From: an uncultured Flavobacteriaceae bacterium
GTDB taxonomy: Bacteria; Bacteroidota; Bacteroidia; Flavobacteriales; Flavobacteriaceae
Assembly (NCBI GenBank): GCA_913020295.1
Contig: CAJWAA010000015.1
Span: 1 to 59,619 of the forward strand
Reading direction: 5' to 3'
Length of the DNA: 59,619 nucleotides
The position numbers and the translations under genes are program-made. Under the pieces are notes generated by a model. It was given only the letters and a program-made list of their open reading frames with translations. It ran no database searches and was not told where the DNA came from. Position 1 is the stretch's first letter; every line of letters begins with the position of its first letter. Below are positions 44,722 to 54,989 of this stretch, piece after piece.

Positions 44722-47192
44722 GGTCTTGCAATGAGGTTAAAAAACAAACGGTAGGCTCCCGGGACTCCTGCTGGCAATTGACGAAAGAAGCTCAACCCAG
44801 TGTAAACTATTCTTCCTTTGCCATAATTTGCAACTAGTAGTGCTCCTTTTTTTGGGGACTCACCGGCATCATTCATTTGTAGCAGAGGGATGAATTTTTC
44901 ATCCCATTGATTTGGAAAATATAACCCTCTCTCTTGAACCCAACCGTTAAAATCTTGGTTTGAAATTTTATTTGGGTTATTCAGGATTGGATGTTCTGGG
45001 TTGATGATTTGTACGTTGGCACTTTCATTAGATACACGATCTCTGGAAAGGGTTAAACTCAATGGAGCCAGTTCTTGGGTTTTTAACCTTCTACTAGTGT
45101 TATACTGTATCAAGAGATTTCCGCCCGTTGCAGCATATTTCCAAAGAATTTTATTTTTATAAGCTAAAGCCTCTTCAACATTGAATGCCCTTATGCCTAT
45201 AATCACCGCATCGAAAGGATTCAATTTTTTGAGGGTTATATCTTTAGCCTTTAATATTTCTACTTTGACCCCCAAGTCAGATAAACACTTTGGGATGTTG
45301 TCACCAGCCCCTTCGATATAGGCGACCTTTTCTACTCCTGTTTTTAAATTTAAAGCCACCAGCTTAGATTTGGATGGTGATATAAGGTACTGTTTTGGAA
45401 TATGGTCGTATGCGATTTCCTGAAGAGAGGATCTGAGGTTTTTTGTTTTAGTTAACAACAGAGGTTTTAAAAATCCAACTCCTGTCTCCAAAGGAGCTTT
45501 GATATAAAAATAAAAATCGTTTTCAATTCCTTTTCCCGATATATCCACCTTAATGGATTTGGGAGTCAATTTCCATGATTTTGGGGTTTCCAAACTGAGT
45601 GTTCCTTTGATGGATGGGCCCAAATTTTTGACACTTACTTTTACCCTACGATTTTGACCCGTAGCAAAGAGATAAACGGGAGCTTCAACTTGTATACTTG
45701 CATCGGGGAGGATATGAAATGAGGTTATTACTTCACCTTTTACAGGGTCTGTTTTTCTGTATTGAAGAGGTAGGCTTGTAATTAAGGTTTTTCCTTCAAT
45801 AGAGAAGTTTAGTTTTGCAATGAAGGCCGCAGGGGTATTTGCCGCTCCAATCCATTTTTTTTTGTCTGTGGTATACATTCCTTGGCTACCCGTTTGTGTG
45901 AGCCAGTAGGGACTACTTGTCGCTCCATCAATTTCAGTTTCAAATTTTTTATTGAAAGGTAGATTGGTTTTAAGGTTTTCATTTAAATCAAAAGATTTAT
46001 TTTTCCATTGTATGCTGTTTAAATTCACAGACAGTGGACTGGGATTATTGACCAAAAAACTGATTTTCAAATTTTCTCCCAATACACCGTATGGTATTTG
46101 AGCATTGAGTTGAAGTTCTATTCCTAGACATTGAAGTATAAGACTTTTAATTTCTTGGGTTTTGATTTTTTTCCAATGACTGTCATCTAGTTGCATGATC
46201 ATTGTTTTTACTTCAAGTAATGAAGTCACACTTTTGAAGGGGGCAGAGAAATCAAAATCATCAATGATTTTTTCTATGGCTTTTCCTATTGAAGCACCTC
46301 CTTTTACTCTAGTCCATTGAGTATTGATACCTTCGAAAGGGTCATTTTGGGTTATTTTTTCCCCCTTTACTAATTCCAAGTACTCCATACGCTGACCCAT
46401 GGCTGCAGCACTGCCAAAGCCCTGAGATTTGTGCTGGCTTCTGCTCAAGGCAGCAATTTCTGAGTTGGTTTTGCCGGATAGGGGATCATAAACCCCCATA
46501 TCCAAGGCCAGAATGTCTTTTTTTTTAGCTTTTTCAAAATTTTCCTTACTACCATAAAAATACCAAGAGGTATTGTGGAATAGACGTTGGGGGTGCCATG
46601 CCATTTTATCTGAATGTAATTTTTCAAAAGCCCATTCGCTGATCATAGCTGATGCGGTATGGTGCCCATGTGTTTTGCCGTAACTACCACTATTGAATCG
46701 GTTGATGATAATGTCGGGTTTGAATTTTTGAATTAGGTCAATTGTTTGAGCCAAAACCTGTTCTTTATCCCAAATGGAAAGTGTTTCTTTTGGATTTTTA
46801 GAGTATCCAAAATCATTGGCCATGGTAAAAAACTGCAAACCACCGTCAATTTTTCGGGCCGCTAAAAGTTCCTGTGTTCGGATCAATCCTAAAGCTTCTC
46901 GAAGTTCAGCTCCTATAAGGTTTTGACCTCCATCCCCACGAGTCATTGACAGATATGCCGTTCGAGCCAAAACATGATTAGAAAAGTAGGAGATTACTCG
47001 GGTGTTTTCATCATCAGGATGTGCGGCGAGATAGAGTACAGATCCCAAAAAATTGAGCTTCTTTAGTTGTTTGTAAATCTCTGAAGAGGATTGAGCTTTG
47101 ACTTTGGTCATACAAAAAAATAGTGTCCATAAAAAAACATAAGTTTTTATTATTCTATGTTTGGTGGAGAAAAAGCTACTGAGACATTTCAT
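44718..47192 (-). CDS. Large exported PIG-L family deacetylase
   Basis: The 824-residue protein has a signal peptide (about 1-33). The PIG-L domain (about 50-290) has LAAHPDDENTRVISYF, SMTRGDGGQNL and GKTHGHHTASAMI, all zinc-site motifs. The long C-terminal part (about 400-824) is beta-rich, then a GATase1-like end with VIIGIRAFNVEEAL and GNLLIQYNTSRR. This architecture is common in Bacteroidota. It probably removes acetyl groups from amino-sugar compounds in the periplasm. It is upstream of, and coupled to, a mini-membrane protein and a symporter. Confidence 0.88.
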   Translation of the reverse strand: MKCLSSFFSTKHRIIKTYVFLWTLFFCMTKVKAQSSSEIYKQLKKLNFLGSVLYLAAHPDDENTRVISYFSNHVLARTAYLSMTRGDGGQNLIGAELREALGLIRTQELLAARKIDGGLQFFTMANDFGYSKNPKETLSIWDKEQVLAQTIDLIQKFKPDIIINRFNSGSYGKTHGHHTASAMISEWAFEKLHSDKMAWHPQRLFHNTSWYFYGSKENFEKAKKKDILALDMGVYDPLSGKTNSEIAALSRSQHKSQGFGSAAAMGQRMEYLELVKGEKITQNDPFEGINTQWTRVKGGASIGKAIEKIIDDFDFSAPFKSVTSLLEVKTMIMQLDDSHWKKIKTQEIKSLILQCLGIELQLNAQIPYGVLGENLKISFLVNNPSPLSVNLNSIQWKNKSFDLNENLKTNLPFNKKFETEIDGATSSPYWLTQTGSQGMYTTDKKKWIGAANTPAAFIAKLNFSIEGKTLITSLPLQYRKTDPVKGEVITSFHILPDASIQVEAPVYLFATGQNRRVKVSVKNLGPSIKGTLSLETPKSWKLTPKSIKVDISGKGIENDFYFYIKAPLETGVGFLKPLLLTKTKNLRSSLQEIAYDHIPKQYLISPSKSKLVALNLKTGVEKVAYIEGAGDNIPKCLSDLGVKVEILKAKDITLKKLNPFDAVIIGIRAFNVEEALAYKNKILWKYAATGGNLLIQYNTSRRLKTQELAPLSLTLSRDRVSNESANVQIINPEHPILNNPNKISNQDFNGWVQERGLYFPNQWDEKFIPLLQMNDAGESPKKGALLVANYGKGRIVYTGLSFFRQLPAGVPGAYRLFFNLIARP

Positions 47193-47290
47193 ATCTTACT
47201 TTAATGGCTTTTATGAATATATAATTATTTCTTAAAATTTAAATTTTAGTTACACTATTACAAAATACGATTTTTGATCCAGCCAGCTCA

Positions 47291-47872
47291 TTACTCCTGA
47301 ACCAAAAGTGATATTTTGTCCTTTACTTGCGCGAGTGGTAGTCCTACCACATTGGTATAGCTCCCCACGATTTGGATTATTCCAATTTTTCCAATCCATT
47401 CTTGTATGCCATAGGCTCCAGCCTTGTCCAGGGGCAATGCATTCTCAATGTAATAATCTATTTCTTGATCCGCTAAATTTTTGAAAAACACCTTAGTGTT
47501 TTCAGTAATGATTTCAAATTTTTTTGTGGTTAAAAAGCCAACTGAGGTAATTACTTCATGAGATTTTCCAGAAAGAAATTTCAACATTTCTTTAGCTATT
47601 TTTTTGTTTTTGGGTTTTCCTAAACACTTATTCTCACACCATACGATGGTGTCTGCAGTAATGACAATTTGTTTAGGTTGGATAACATTGACAAAAGGAG
47701 CGTTTTTTTGTCGCACAATAAATTCGGCGATTTCATTTCCTTTTAATTCTGGAGGAAAGGATTCATCAACCCAATGGGTTTTGATTGTAAAAGGGATTTT
47801 CAAACTCTCCAAAAAATCTTTTCTTCTAGGAGAGCCGGAAGCTAGAATAATCTCATAGTCATTGAGGTTCAT
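47291..47872 (-). CDS. Maf family nucleotide pyrophosphatase
   Basis: The 193-residue protein starts ILASGSPRRKDFLESLKIP, the Maf signature, and continues with ADTIVWCENKCLGKP, KSHEVITSV and DKAGAYGIQ. Maf enzymes hydrolyse non-canonical nucleoside triphosphates (dTTP/UTP or m7GTP types). Its start is 29 bases after the KdsC-like gene stop, in a three-gene unit. Confidence 0.93.
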   Translation of the reverse strand: MNLNDYEIILASGSPRRKDFLESLKIPFTIKTHWVDESFPPELKGNEIAEFIVRQKNAPFVNVIQPKQIVITADTIVWCENKCLGKPKNKKIAKEMLKFLSGKSHEVITSVGFLTTKKFEIITENTKVFFKNLADQEIDYYIENALPLDKAGAYGIQEWIGKIGIIQIVGSYTNVVGLPLAQVKDKISLLVQE

Positions 47873-47901
47873 AAATTACATGAAATTGCAGATGTAAGGT
47901 T

Positions 47902-48411
47902 TTAGAAAATCCATTTATTTTGAACTCTCATTACTTGTTCCATTATCTCTCTAACACATCCATCTCCACCTTTTTTATGGGATACATAATCCACAATCTT
48001 TTTGACATCAGAGACGGCGTCTTGTGGACAAGTAGCAACACCAACCTTTTCCATTACAGCTATATCTGCTACATCATCTCCCATATAAAGAACTTCTTTA
48101 GGATCGATGTTTAAGGTTTGTACAAAATCATTGAAAGCAATTTCTTTTTTTTCAATGCCCAAATAAATTTTATTGACACCCAAAAGTTCGAGCCTTTTTC
48201 TGACTCCTTCGTTGGTACCTCCCGAAATGACTCCAATCTTAAAACCTTTATTTAATGCATGTTTTAGTGCATAACCGTCACGAGTATCCATCTCACGGTA
48301 CATTTCTCCTTCAGAGGTAATAAGTATTTTTCCATTGGTCATAACGCCATCCACATCGAAAACAAAAGTTTTAACTTTGTTAAGTAGGATTTTGTAGTTA
48401 TCGTCGTTCAT
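47902..48411 (-). CDS. KdsC-like HAD phosphatase
   Basis: The 169-residue HAD protein has FVFDVDGVMTNGKIL with the nucleophile Asp, ISGGTNEGVRKR, and YMGDDVADIAVM. This is the compact C0-type HAD of 3-deoxy-D-manno-octulosonate-8-phosphate phosphatase, a step in Kdo synthesis for LPS. It overlaps the DUF2520 gene upstream by 14 bases. Confidence 0.9.
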   Translation of the reverse strand: MNDDNYKILLNKVKTFVFDVDGVMTNGKILITSEGEMYREMDTRDGYALKHALNKGFKIGVISGGTNEGVRKRLELLGVNKIYLGIEKKEIAFNDFVQTLNIDPKEVLYMGDDVADIAVMEKVGVATCPQDAVSDVKKIVDYVSHKKGGDGCVREIMEQVMRVQNKWIF

Positions 48412-49156
48412 GTTTTTTTTGAATTGAAGTAGTTAAATTTAAGTATAGTTTTCTTAAGTCTTTATCTGTGAGCAAATCTATGTGTTTATCTATTGTTCTT
48501 TGGTCACGCCTTAAAGCAGGTCCGGTTTGTACATCTTTAGGGCACTGGGTACATGCTTTTTGATAGGTTTCTTCAATCAATGAATGGAAAATTTGGAATG
48601 GAATTTCGTGCTTTTTTGAGAGCTCACTCCCTAGGTGGAGAAGATGATTTCCAAAATTATTAATTAATACAGCGATCAAGTGGATTAAGGCTCTCTTTTC
48701 ACTGTTGAACTCGTGGGCAACTCCTCCTAAATTATTGGTCAACTCGTTTAAGAGCTTTCGATCTTTTGACTGGGTGGTTTCGATACAAAAAGGAAGGTGT
48801 TCGAAACTCATGTCCCGCCCTTTGGTAAATGTTTGTAGTGGGTAAAAAACTGCTTTTCTCGATGAGCCACTGAGCCGGTTCAGTGGAACACCTCCTGCAC
48901 AATGTGCGATCAAACCTTTGGTATTAATTTTTTTACTGATACTTTCGATGGCATCATCACTGACACATATCAAATATAAATCTGCTGCTTTGAGTTGTGA
49001 AAGCTGATTTGTTATTGCAACTTTTGGTTTTGCAAAATCAATCTTTTCAATGGATCTATTAAACCACTGCGTCAAATTTACCTCCTTACACCTGAGAAAT
49101 TGCTCATAGAAATAAAAAGCCAAATGGCCTGCTCCAATCAAAACGACTTTTGTCAT
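48398..49156 (-). CDS. Rossmann-like/DUF2520 domain protein
   Basis: The 252-residue protein has an N-terminal NAD(P)-binding fold (VVLIGAGHLAFYFYE) with GLIAHCAGGVPL, then the DUF2520 helical domain (FYPLQTFTKGRD, NNFGNHLLHLGSEL, TGPALRRDQRTIDKHI). The structure resembles pyrroline-5-carboxylate reductase or ketopantoate reductase types, but the substrate is unknown. It is the first gene of the DUF2520-kdsC-maf unit. Confidence 0.9.
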   Translation of the reverse strand: MTKVVLIGAGHLAFYFYEQFLRCKEVNLTQWFNRSIEKIDFAKPKVAITNQLSQLKAADLYLICVSDDAIESISKKINTKGLIAHCAGGVPLNRLSGSSRKAVFYPLQTFTKGRDMSFEHLPFCIETTQSKDRKLLNELTNNLGGVAHEFNSEKRALIHLIAVLINNFGNHLLHLGSELSKKHEIPFQIFHSLIEETYQKACTQCPKDVQTGPALRRDQRTIDKHIDLLTDKDLRKLYLNLTTSIQKKHERR

Positions 49157-49548
49157 GTTTCAAAAATACACAAAGATATTTCCCTAAGTTTATAAAACCT
49201 AAATCATATCGATATGAAGTTATTTTTTCACCTCGGCAGTAATTTTTTTTAAATTTTCATCTGATGATTCACGTTTCAATCAGCATTCAGGCTTAAATGG
49301 GCATTATGATGTTTATTTCATTGATATTAGCAGATATTTTCAATTCTATTTTTTTATTTGTAAAATTTTAATAGGCTAAGCAATGAATCAATTGGCTGTT
49401 TTCTTAAGTCAGTTCGAATAGAAAATGATGATCGCTAAATAGGAAGAAACAATCTTTCTGCAATTCAATTTAGCCTTTTGAATATACAATTATTCGATTT
49501 CAACCGATATCTTTGCATTTCTAAAGAAAAGATGTTGAGCAGATTTAA
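49157..49548. other. Intergenic region between divergent units, promoter at right end
   Basis: About 390 AT-rich bases. A -7 box for ccsA lies near the right end (49508-49515). No coding sequence or RNA gene was recognised. Confidence 0.5.
49508..49515 (+). promoter_or_regulatory. -7 box upstream of ccsBA
   Basis: TATCTTTG matches TAnnTTTG, 34 bases before the start codon. A TTTTG at 49476-49480 is too far away to be a normal -33 element. Confidence 0.5.
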
Positions 49549-52500
49549 ATGAGAGAAAGAATTCTTAAATATTTATTTTCCAATCAGTTAATGGCTTTGT
49601 TGTTTATCGCCTTTTCCGCTGCTATGGCCATTGGAACTTTTATTGAAAGCTGGTACAGTACCGATACTGCCAAAATATGGGTTTACAACGCTTGGTGGTT
49701 CGAATTGATTCTAGCTCTTTTTATGTTCAATTTTTTTGGAAACATATTCAAATATAGATTATTGCGAAGGGAAAAATGGGCCATCCTCATGATCCATTTA
49801 TCTTTCATTATGATCATTTTTGGTGCTTTTATTACACGTTATTTTGGATATGAAGGGGTTATGCCTATACGTGAGGGTTCCTCCGAAAATACTTTTTTGT
49901 CCGATAAGACTTATTTGACGGTTTTTGTGGAGGGCGAGATAAATGGTGTTCCCCAACGTAAAACACTTGAAAAAGACTTTCTTTTTTCAGAACATGTTAA
50001 TAATGATTTTGAGTGGGAAAACGAATTCAACGGCCAGCCTTTTTCAATTGGATTCAAGGATTATGCAGAAGATGTAAGTGAGCAATTGGTATTGGATGAT
50101 CGTGGTGATCGTTATATTAAAATCGTTGAATCATCTCAGGGAACCCGTCACGATCACTCTCTCAAAGAAGGTGAAGTTGCAAATATTCACAACATTCTAT
50201 TTACATTAAATAACCCAATTGTCGGAGCTGTAAATATTCGTTCGGAAGCTGGTTTACATTACATAACCACTCCTTTTGATGGTTCATTTCTAAGGATGGT
50301 AGATCAACAATCCGGTACTGTAACTAAGGACATTGAGCAGGAATTGCAGCTACGTTCACTATATAACCTTCAGGGCTTTCAGTTTGTTATTCCTGAGCCC
50401 CCATTACGAGGGAAATTTGATTGGGTAAAGTCCGAAGAAGGCGCACCGGGTGTACAGGACGCTTTGAGACTACGAGTAGCCACCAATGGAAAAGTTGATT
50501 CCATTACATTATTAGGAGGAAAAGGAATCGTTAATAATATGAAAAAAATTACACTAGGTGGGTTAGATTTTTACTTTAAGTTTGGTTCCAAACAATTGAA
50601 TTTACCTTTTGCTATTCGCTTGAATGATTTTATTGCGGAAAAATATCCCGGTACAGAAAAAAGTTATTCCTCCTTTAAGAGTAAAATTACTGTTCAGGAA
50701 CAGACTGATTTCGATTATGATATTTATATGAATCATGTTTTGGATCACAAAGGATATCGTTTTTTTCAGGCTTCATTTGATCCCGACGAAAAGGGAACAG
50801 TCCTCTCAGTTAATCATGATTTTTGGGGAACCTGGGTAACTTATGCTGGTTATATATTACTCTATTTAAGTATGATGGGTATTTTCTTTCTCGGAAAAAC
50901 TAGGTTTAAGGATCTTTCTAAGGCTCTGGAAAAAATAAAACAAAAAAAGAATGCTATATCCGCTATTTTATTGTTTGTATCGTTTGGTTTAAACGCTCAA
51001 TCTCACGATCACAATCCATTAAACAATTTTGATTTTGACTCTGTAGTCAAGGCCAATACAATTTCTAAAAAACATGCACAAAAATTTGGTAGTCTAGTTA
51101 TTCAAGACTTGGGTGGACGAATGAAGCCTGCTAATACTTTTTCCTCCGAACTGCTTCGTAAAGTAAGTAAACAGGATTATTATAAGGAACTCAATGCGGA
51201 TCAAGTGATGATGTCAATTGTTGAAAGTCCTGCACTTTGGTACAATGTACCTATCATTTACCTTAAGAGAGGTAATGACAGTTTACGAAAAATTGTAGGA
51301 GTAGATCCCAAACAAAAATATACTTCTCTGGTTTCTTTTTTTGACCAAAATGGCAACTACAAGATATCCTCCCAACTTGAGGATGCCTATCGTGCTGCTC
51401 TACCTAATCAATTCCAAAAAGATTTTATCGAAGTTGATAAAAGAGTGAATCTTTTATATGCTGCACTTGAAGGAAAAATTTTGAGAATTTTTCCTATTCC
51501 CGGTGATCCCTCAAACAAGTGGGTATCTTATCCCGAGTTAAATGATGCTCCATTTAGGGGGAAAGATTCTCTATATGTGCAAAATATCTTACCTCTTTAT
51601 TTTAATGCCTTGAGGCTGGCAAGAAATGATGGTGACTACACCCAAGCTGAAAACCTTCTAGAGAGCCTAGAGGGTTTTCAGAAGAAATTTGGAGCGAGTG
51701 TTATGCCTTCGGAGGATAAAATTGATGCAGAAATTCTTTACAATCAATACGATATTTTTAAAAAACTTTTCAGCTGGTACCTATATCTGGGATTACTTCT
51801 TTTTGTGTTTTTGATTATCAAGATTTTTTGGGAAAATAAAATTTTAAATTTGATTATAAACTTTTTTAAATGGAGTGTGCTATTACTTTTTCTCCTTCAT
51901 ACCGCCGGGTTGATATCACGTTGGTATATTTCTGGTCACGCTCCATGGAGTGATGCATATGAATCGATGATATACGTTGCTTGGGCCACCATGTTTTTTG
52001 GGTTGATTTTTGGAAGGAAATCTGAACTAACACTAGCTGCAACTGCTTTTGTTTCATCTATGGTGCTAATGATTGCTCATTGGAACTGGATGGATCCTGC
52101 AATTGCCAATTTGCAGCCAGTTTTAGATAGTTATTGGTTAATGATACATGTGGCTGTGATAGTTGGTAGCTATGGCCCTTTTGCACTTAGTATGATCATT
52201 GGTGTGGTTGCACTTATTTTAATTTCCATTACCAGCAAAAAAAACAAAGAAAAAATAGATTTAAACATCAAGGAGTTGACCATAATCAATGAACTTTCTT
52301 TAATTGTAGGATTAATCATGCTTACCATTGGGAATTTTTTGGGAGGTATGTGGGCCAATGAAAGTTGGGGACGATATTGGGGTTGGGACCCTAAGGAGAC
52401 TTGGGCCTTAATCAGTATTTTAATATATGCTTTTGTTATCCACATGCGTTTTGTTCCTGGCCTAAGGGGAAATTGGACCTTTAATTTTATGAGTATTGTG

Positions 52501-52677
52501 GCATTTGCCAGTATATTAATGACTTATTTTGGAGTTAATTTTTATTTGGTTGGTTTGCATTCTTATGCCAGTGGAGATAAAATCATAACACCAAGTTTTG
52601 TTTACTATGCAATCGTAATTGTCGGCTTTTTAGGTGCTGTTTCTTATTGGAGGTATAAAGAGGTTTTTAAAGCTTAA
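49549..52677 (+). CDS. ccsA: Cytochrome c biogenesis protein, CcsB-CcsA fusion
   Basis: The 1042-residue membrane protein combines a ResB/CcsB part (about 1-460: four membrane spans and a large periplasmic region with IREGSSENTF) with a CcsA part (about 740-1042). The CcsA haem motif WGRYWGWDPKETWALISI (WWD-type) lies near 945 and HAPWSDAYESM near 800. System II uses such proteins to carry haem and attach it to c-type cytochromes. The fusion and length are normal for Bacteroidota. Confidence 0.94.
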   Translation: MRERILKYLFSNQLMALLFIAFSAAMAIGTFIESWYSTDTAKIWVYNAWWFELILALFMFNFFGNIFKYRLLRREKWAILMIHLSFIMIIFGAFITRYFGYEGVMPIREGSSENTFLSDKTYLTVFVEGEINGVPQRKTLEKDFLFSEHVNNDFEWENEFNGQPFSIGFKDYAEDVSEQLVLDDRGDRYIKIVESSQGTRHDHSLKEGEVANIHNILFTLNNPIVGAVNIRSEAGLHYITTPFDGSFLRMVDQQSGTVTKDIEQELQLRSLYNLQGFQFVIPEPPLRGKFDWVKSEEGAPGVQDALRLRVATNGKVDSITLLGGKGIVNNMKKITLGGLDFYFKFGSKQLNLPFAIRLNDFIAEKYPGTEKSYSSFKSKITVQEQTDFDYDIYMNHVLDHKGYRFFQASFDPDEKGTVLSVNHDFWGTWVTYAGYILLYLSMMGIFFLGKTRFKDLSKALEKIKQKKNAISAILLFVSFGLNAQSHDHNPLNNFDFDSVVKANTISKKHAQKFGSLVIQDLGGRMKPANTFSSELLRKVSKQDYYKELNADQVMMSIVESPALWYNVPIIYLKRGNDSLRKIVGVDPKQKYTSLVSFFDQNGNYKISSQLEDAYRAALPNQFQKDFIEVDKRVNLLYAALEGKILRIFPIPGDPSNKWVSYPELNDAPFRGKDSLYVQNILPLYFNALRLARNDGDYTQAENLLESLEGFQKKFGASVMPSEDKIDAEILYNQYDIFKKLFSWYLYLGLLLFVFLIIKIFWENKILNLIINFFKWSVLLLFLLHTAGLISRWYISGHAPWSDAYESMIYVAWATMFFGLIFGRKSELTLAATAFVSSMVLMIAHWNWMDPAIANLQPVLDSYWLMIHVAVIVGSYGPFALSMIIGVVALILISITSKKNKEKIDLNIKELTIINELSLIVGLIMLTIGNFLGGMWANESWGRYWGWDPKETWALISILIYAFVIHMRFVPGLRGNWTFNFMSIVAFASILMTYFGVNFYLVGLHSYASGDKIITPSFVYYAIVIVGFLGAVSYWRYKEVFKA

Positions 52678-52702
52678 AAAGACATGATATTTTTTAAAAA
52701 AA

Positions 52703-53131
52703 ATGAAAAACTGTTATCACCCTTTTTTTGCATTATTATTTTTAGCATACAAAAATGATCAATTGGAGCCACCCAACGAAAATGAGGTTAACAAGAATAA
52801 ATGGGAGGCTTTGAATCTCGATTCCTTTAATTTTACACTATAAATTTCATGTTTTTGTACCGAAGAAACTATGCAACCCAAAGAAGTTAAAGTTGTAAAT
52901 AATAAAATTACTTTAGTCAATGAAACACCATGTAATCCAGAGCAGCATTGGGGCGTGATGACAATATCTCAATTTTTTAATGAAATTGAAAATGCAGAAA
53001 GAGAAGAGGTTTTTATGCTAAGTGTTGAATACGATAAGGATAAAGGATTTCCAAATTATATTTATATCGATCGAGAGGAAATGATAGCAGATGAGGAGAT
53101 AGGTTACACAGTTTCCAATATGAAGTATTAA
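52703..53131 (+). pseudogene. DUF6174 family protein, interrupted by a stop codon
   Basis: From ATG 52703 the frame runs MKNCYHPFF..., NKWEALNLDSFNFTL, then TAA at 52841-52843, then ISCFCTEE and on to the stop at 53131. Both sides of the TAA belong to one DUF6174 protein (WEA..L.S..FTL.ISCFC; then VEYDKDKGFPNYIYID and ADEEIGYT). The TAA probably replaced CAA. The N-terminal signal ends LFLAYKND where a lipobox Cys (LFLACKND) would be expected. An ATG at 52871 could give an 86-residue C-terminal piece. The downstream half remains in frame. Confidence 0.75.
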
Positions 53132-53550
53132 ATCTCGAAGGTATCAACAAAGTCGTCTTGATCAATTCCTTTGGATACCATTTCCAATGCTTTTGTGACT
53201 ATATCTCTAGAATTTTCAGTTTCAAAACCCAAACCGACTACCATTTTTTCCAACAGTTTTATTTCATTGTCATCTGCAATTTGATCAGCATAAATCATTT
53301 TACTCAAGTCATAAAGTCTTTCCAGACGAGATTTTTTATTTGAGGGTGGATCGGTTTTGAAGTCCTCAGGAGATGCCAAGATTTCGTCAACTGTATCGGG
53401 TTCAATCTCAAGATAGATAGCTAGTCGATCAATGAATGCTTTTTCTTCGTCAGAGATATGATTGTCCGCTAAGGCCATATTGACAATAGCATTAAAATGA
53501 GATTTGTTTTTGTTTTTAAACCTTTTGGTGTAAAGCTGAGAAAAATCCAT
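53128..53550 (-). CDS. TerB-like protein
   Basis: The 140-residue helical protein has NMALADNHISDEEKAFIDRLA in the first repeat and MIYADQIADDNEIKLLEKM in the second, the DNxxxxxE/DxEx pattern of TerB-type domains. Acidic residues in the loops may bind metal. The function of such stand-alone proteins is unknown. Its 3' end overlaps the DUF6174 pseudogene by 4 bases. Confidence 0.78.
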   Translation of the reverse strand: MDFSQLYTKRFKNKNKSHFNAIVNMALADNHISDEEKAFIDRLAIYLEIEPDTVDEILASPEDFKTDPPSNKKSRLERLYDLSKMIYADQIADDNEIKLLEKMVVGLGFETENSRDIVTKALEMVSKGIDQDDFVDTFEI

Positions 53551-53629
53551 GCAAATTTGATTTGTTTTAATAGTTTACAAAAAATAAATTTAAATAGAAT
53601 CTTGAGAAAAACTATTAATAAAAATGAAT

Positions 53630-54877
53630 TTATTCCTTTTGATTGAAAGGAAAATCAGGATTTAAACTATACTCAAAACACTCCAATTCAAAGAACGAAA
53701 TTGCGGCCAAAAAATGATCAAATATATCTGACATTATGCCTTCATAATTTACCCATACTTTGTCTTTAACAAAAACATATACTTCCAGTGGAACACCCTG
53801 GGGTGTAGGTGCCAATTGCCTTACCATTAGGGTTAAATCCGGGTTTATCTTTGGATGGCTTTTAAGGTAAGCCATTGCATATCTTCGAAAAAGTCCAATA
53901 TTGGTCATATTTCTCCCGTTTAGTAAAAGAGATTTATCAGTCTGGTTCGCATAATTTTCCGCTTCAATTTCTTTTTTTCTTTGTGAAATGTAAGGTGCAA
54001 TCCTCTCGATCTTTGATAGCTTCTGAAGTTGCTGGTCGTTTACAAAATGAATACTTGAAACTCGTATAAGGAGAGCCCGTTTGATTCTTCTTCCACCGGA
54101 TTCACTCATGCCCCTCCAATTTATAAATGAATCTGAAACTAGCTTGTATGTAGGAATAGAGGTAATGGTGTTGTCAAAGTTCTGTACTTTGACCGTTGAA
54201 AGGTTGATCTCTATCACATCACCATCAGCATTGTAACTTTTCATGGTTATCCAATCTCCAATTCTTACCGTATCGTTGATTGTCACTTGAATACTGGCCA
54301 CAAATCCCAGTATAGAGTCTTTGAAAATTAATAGAATAACAGCCGATAGTGCTCCTAAGGTGGCCAAAAAAGCACCAATTTCTTTACCTGATAAAATGGA
54401 GAAAACAACCATGATTCCGATGAACCATACAAAAATCATTATGACTTGGATGTAACTGTCAATCGGTTTGTCCTTGAAGTTTTTTAATGTTTTGAGAAAG
54501 TCTTTAATTGTATTCAATAACCTTCTGACTAATAATATGGTGAATATGGCAACAAAAATGTCTATAACAGACATAATAGGCTGTTTTATTAGGGGAAAGT
54601 TATTGAGAGACTTTGGGAGAAAGCCAATTAATAGAAATAGTGGGGGGAATAGGGATATTGTCTCCGGAATCTTATTTTTGATGAGATAATCATCAAATTT
54701 TGATTTTGTTCTTTTTGAAATATTTGAAAAAATTAATCCAAAAACCCGTTTACTAATCAACCATAAAATAAGGGAAATTAAACCTACAATCAGGCCAAGT
54801 GTAACGGATTCTAATTCGTTAGCCACTGAAGGATTGATTCCCAAACGTCGGTAAAAGTCCAGCAGCACTTGTTTCAT
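53630..54877 (-). CDS. MscS family mechanosensitive ion channel
   Basis: This 415-residue protein has about five membrane segments. The pore-lining region has GAFLATLGALSAVILLIFKDSILGF, quoted here in part as GALSAVILLIFKDSILGF, and the start of the beta domain QVTINDTVRIGDWI. YbdG-like members are of this length with a long C-terminal domain. Such channels release solutes during hypo-osmotic shock. It stands alone with a terminator of the DUF2911 gene upstream. Confidence 0.88.
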   Translation of the reverse strand: MKQVLLDFYRRLGINPSVANELESVTLGLIVGLISLILWLISKRVFGLIFSNISKRTKSKFDDYLIKNKIPETISLFPPLFLLIGFLPKSLNNFPLIKQPIMSVIDIFVAIFTILLVRRLLNTIKDFLKTLKNFKDKPIDSYIQVIMIFVWFIGIMVVFSILSGKEIGAFLATLGALSAVILLIFKDSILGFVASIQVTINDTVRIGDWITMKSYNADGDVIEINLSTVKVQNFDNTITSIPTYKLVSDSFINWRGMSESGGRRIKRALLIRVSSIHFVNDQQLQKLSKIERIAPYISQRKKEIEAENYANQTDKSLLLNGRNMTNIGLFRRYAMAYLKSHPKINPDLTLMVRQLAPTPQGVPLEVYVFVKDKVWVNYEGIMSDIFDHFLAAISFFELECFEYSLNPDFPFNQKE

Positions 54878-54942
54878 AAGATTGGATAATAATTAACTAA
54901 ATTACTTTAAAAAATACTATTAGAGCTTATCAAGTTAAATAG

Positions 54943-54970
54943 AATAAAAAAACCCCTAAAAAGGGGTTTT
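54943..54970 (-). terminator. Rho-independent terminator after the DUF2911 gene
   Basis: AAAACCCC (54949-54956) pairs with GGGGTTTT (54963-54970), loop of 6. On the minus strand the stem runs into seven T. It lies 20 bases after the DUF2911 stop. Confidence 0.88.
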
Positions 54971-54989
54971 AAAAAAAGCTATTTAGGGC

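Noticed and set aside
49289-49370. Short frame of about 21 codons in the gap before ccsBA
   Set aside because: Hydrophobic by AT-rich composition; no coupling or promoter spacing that supports translation.
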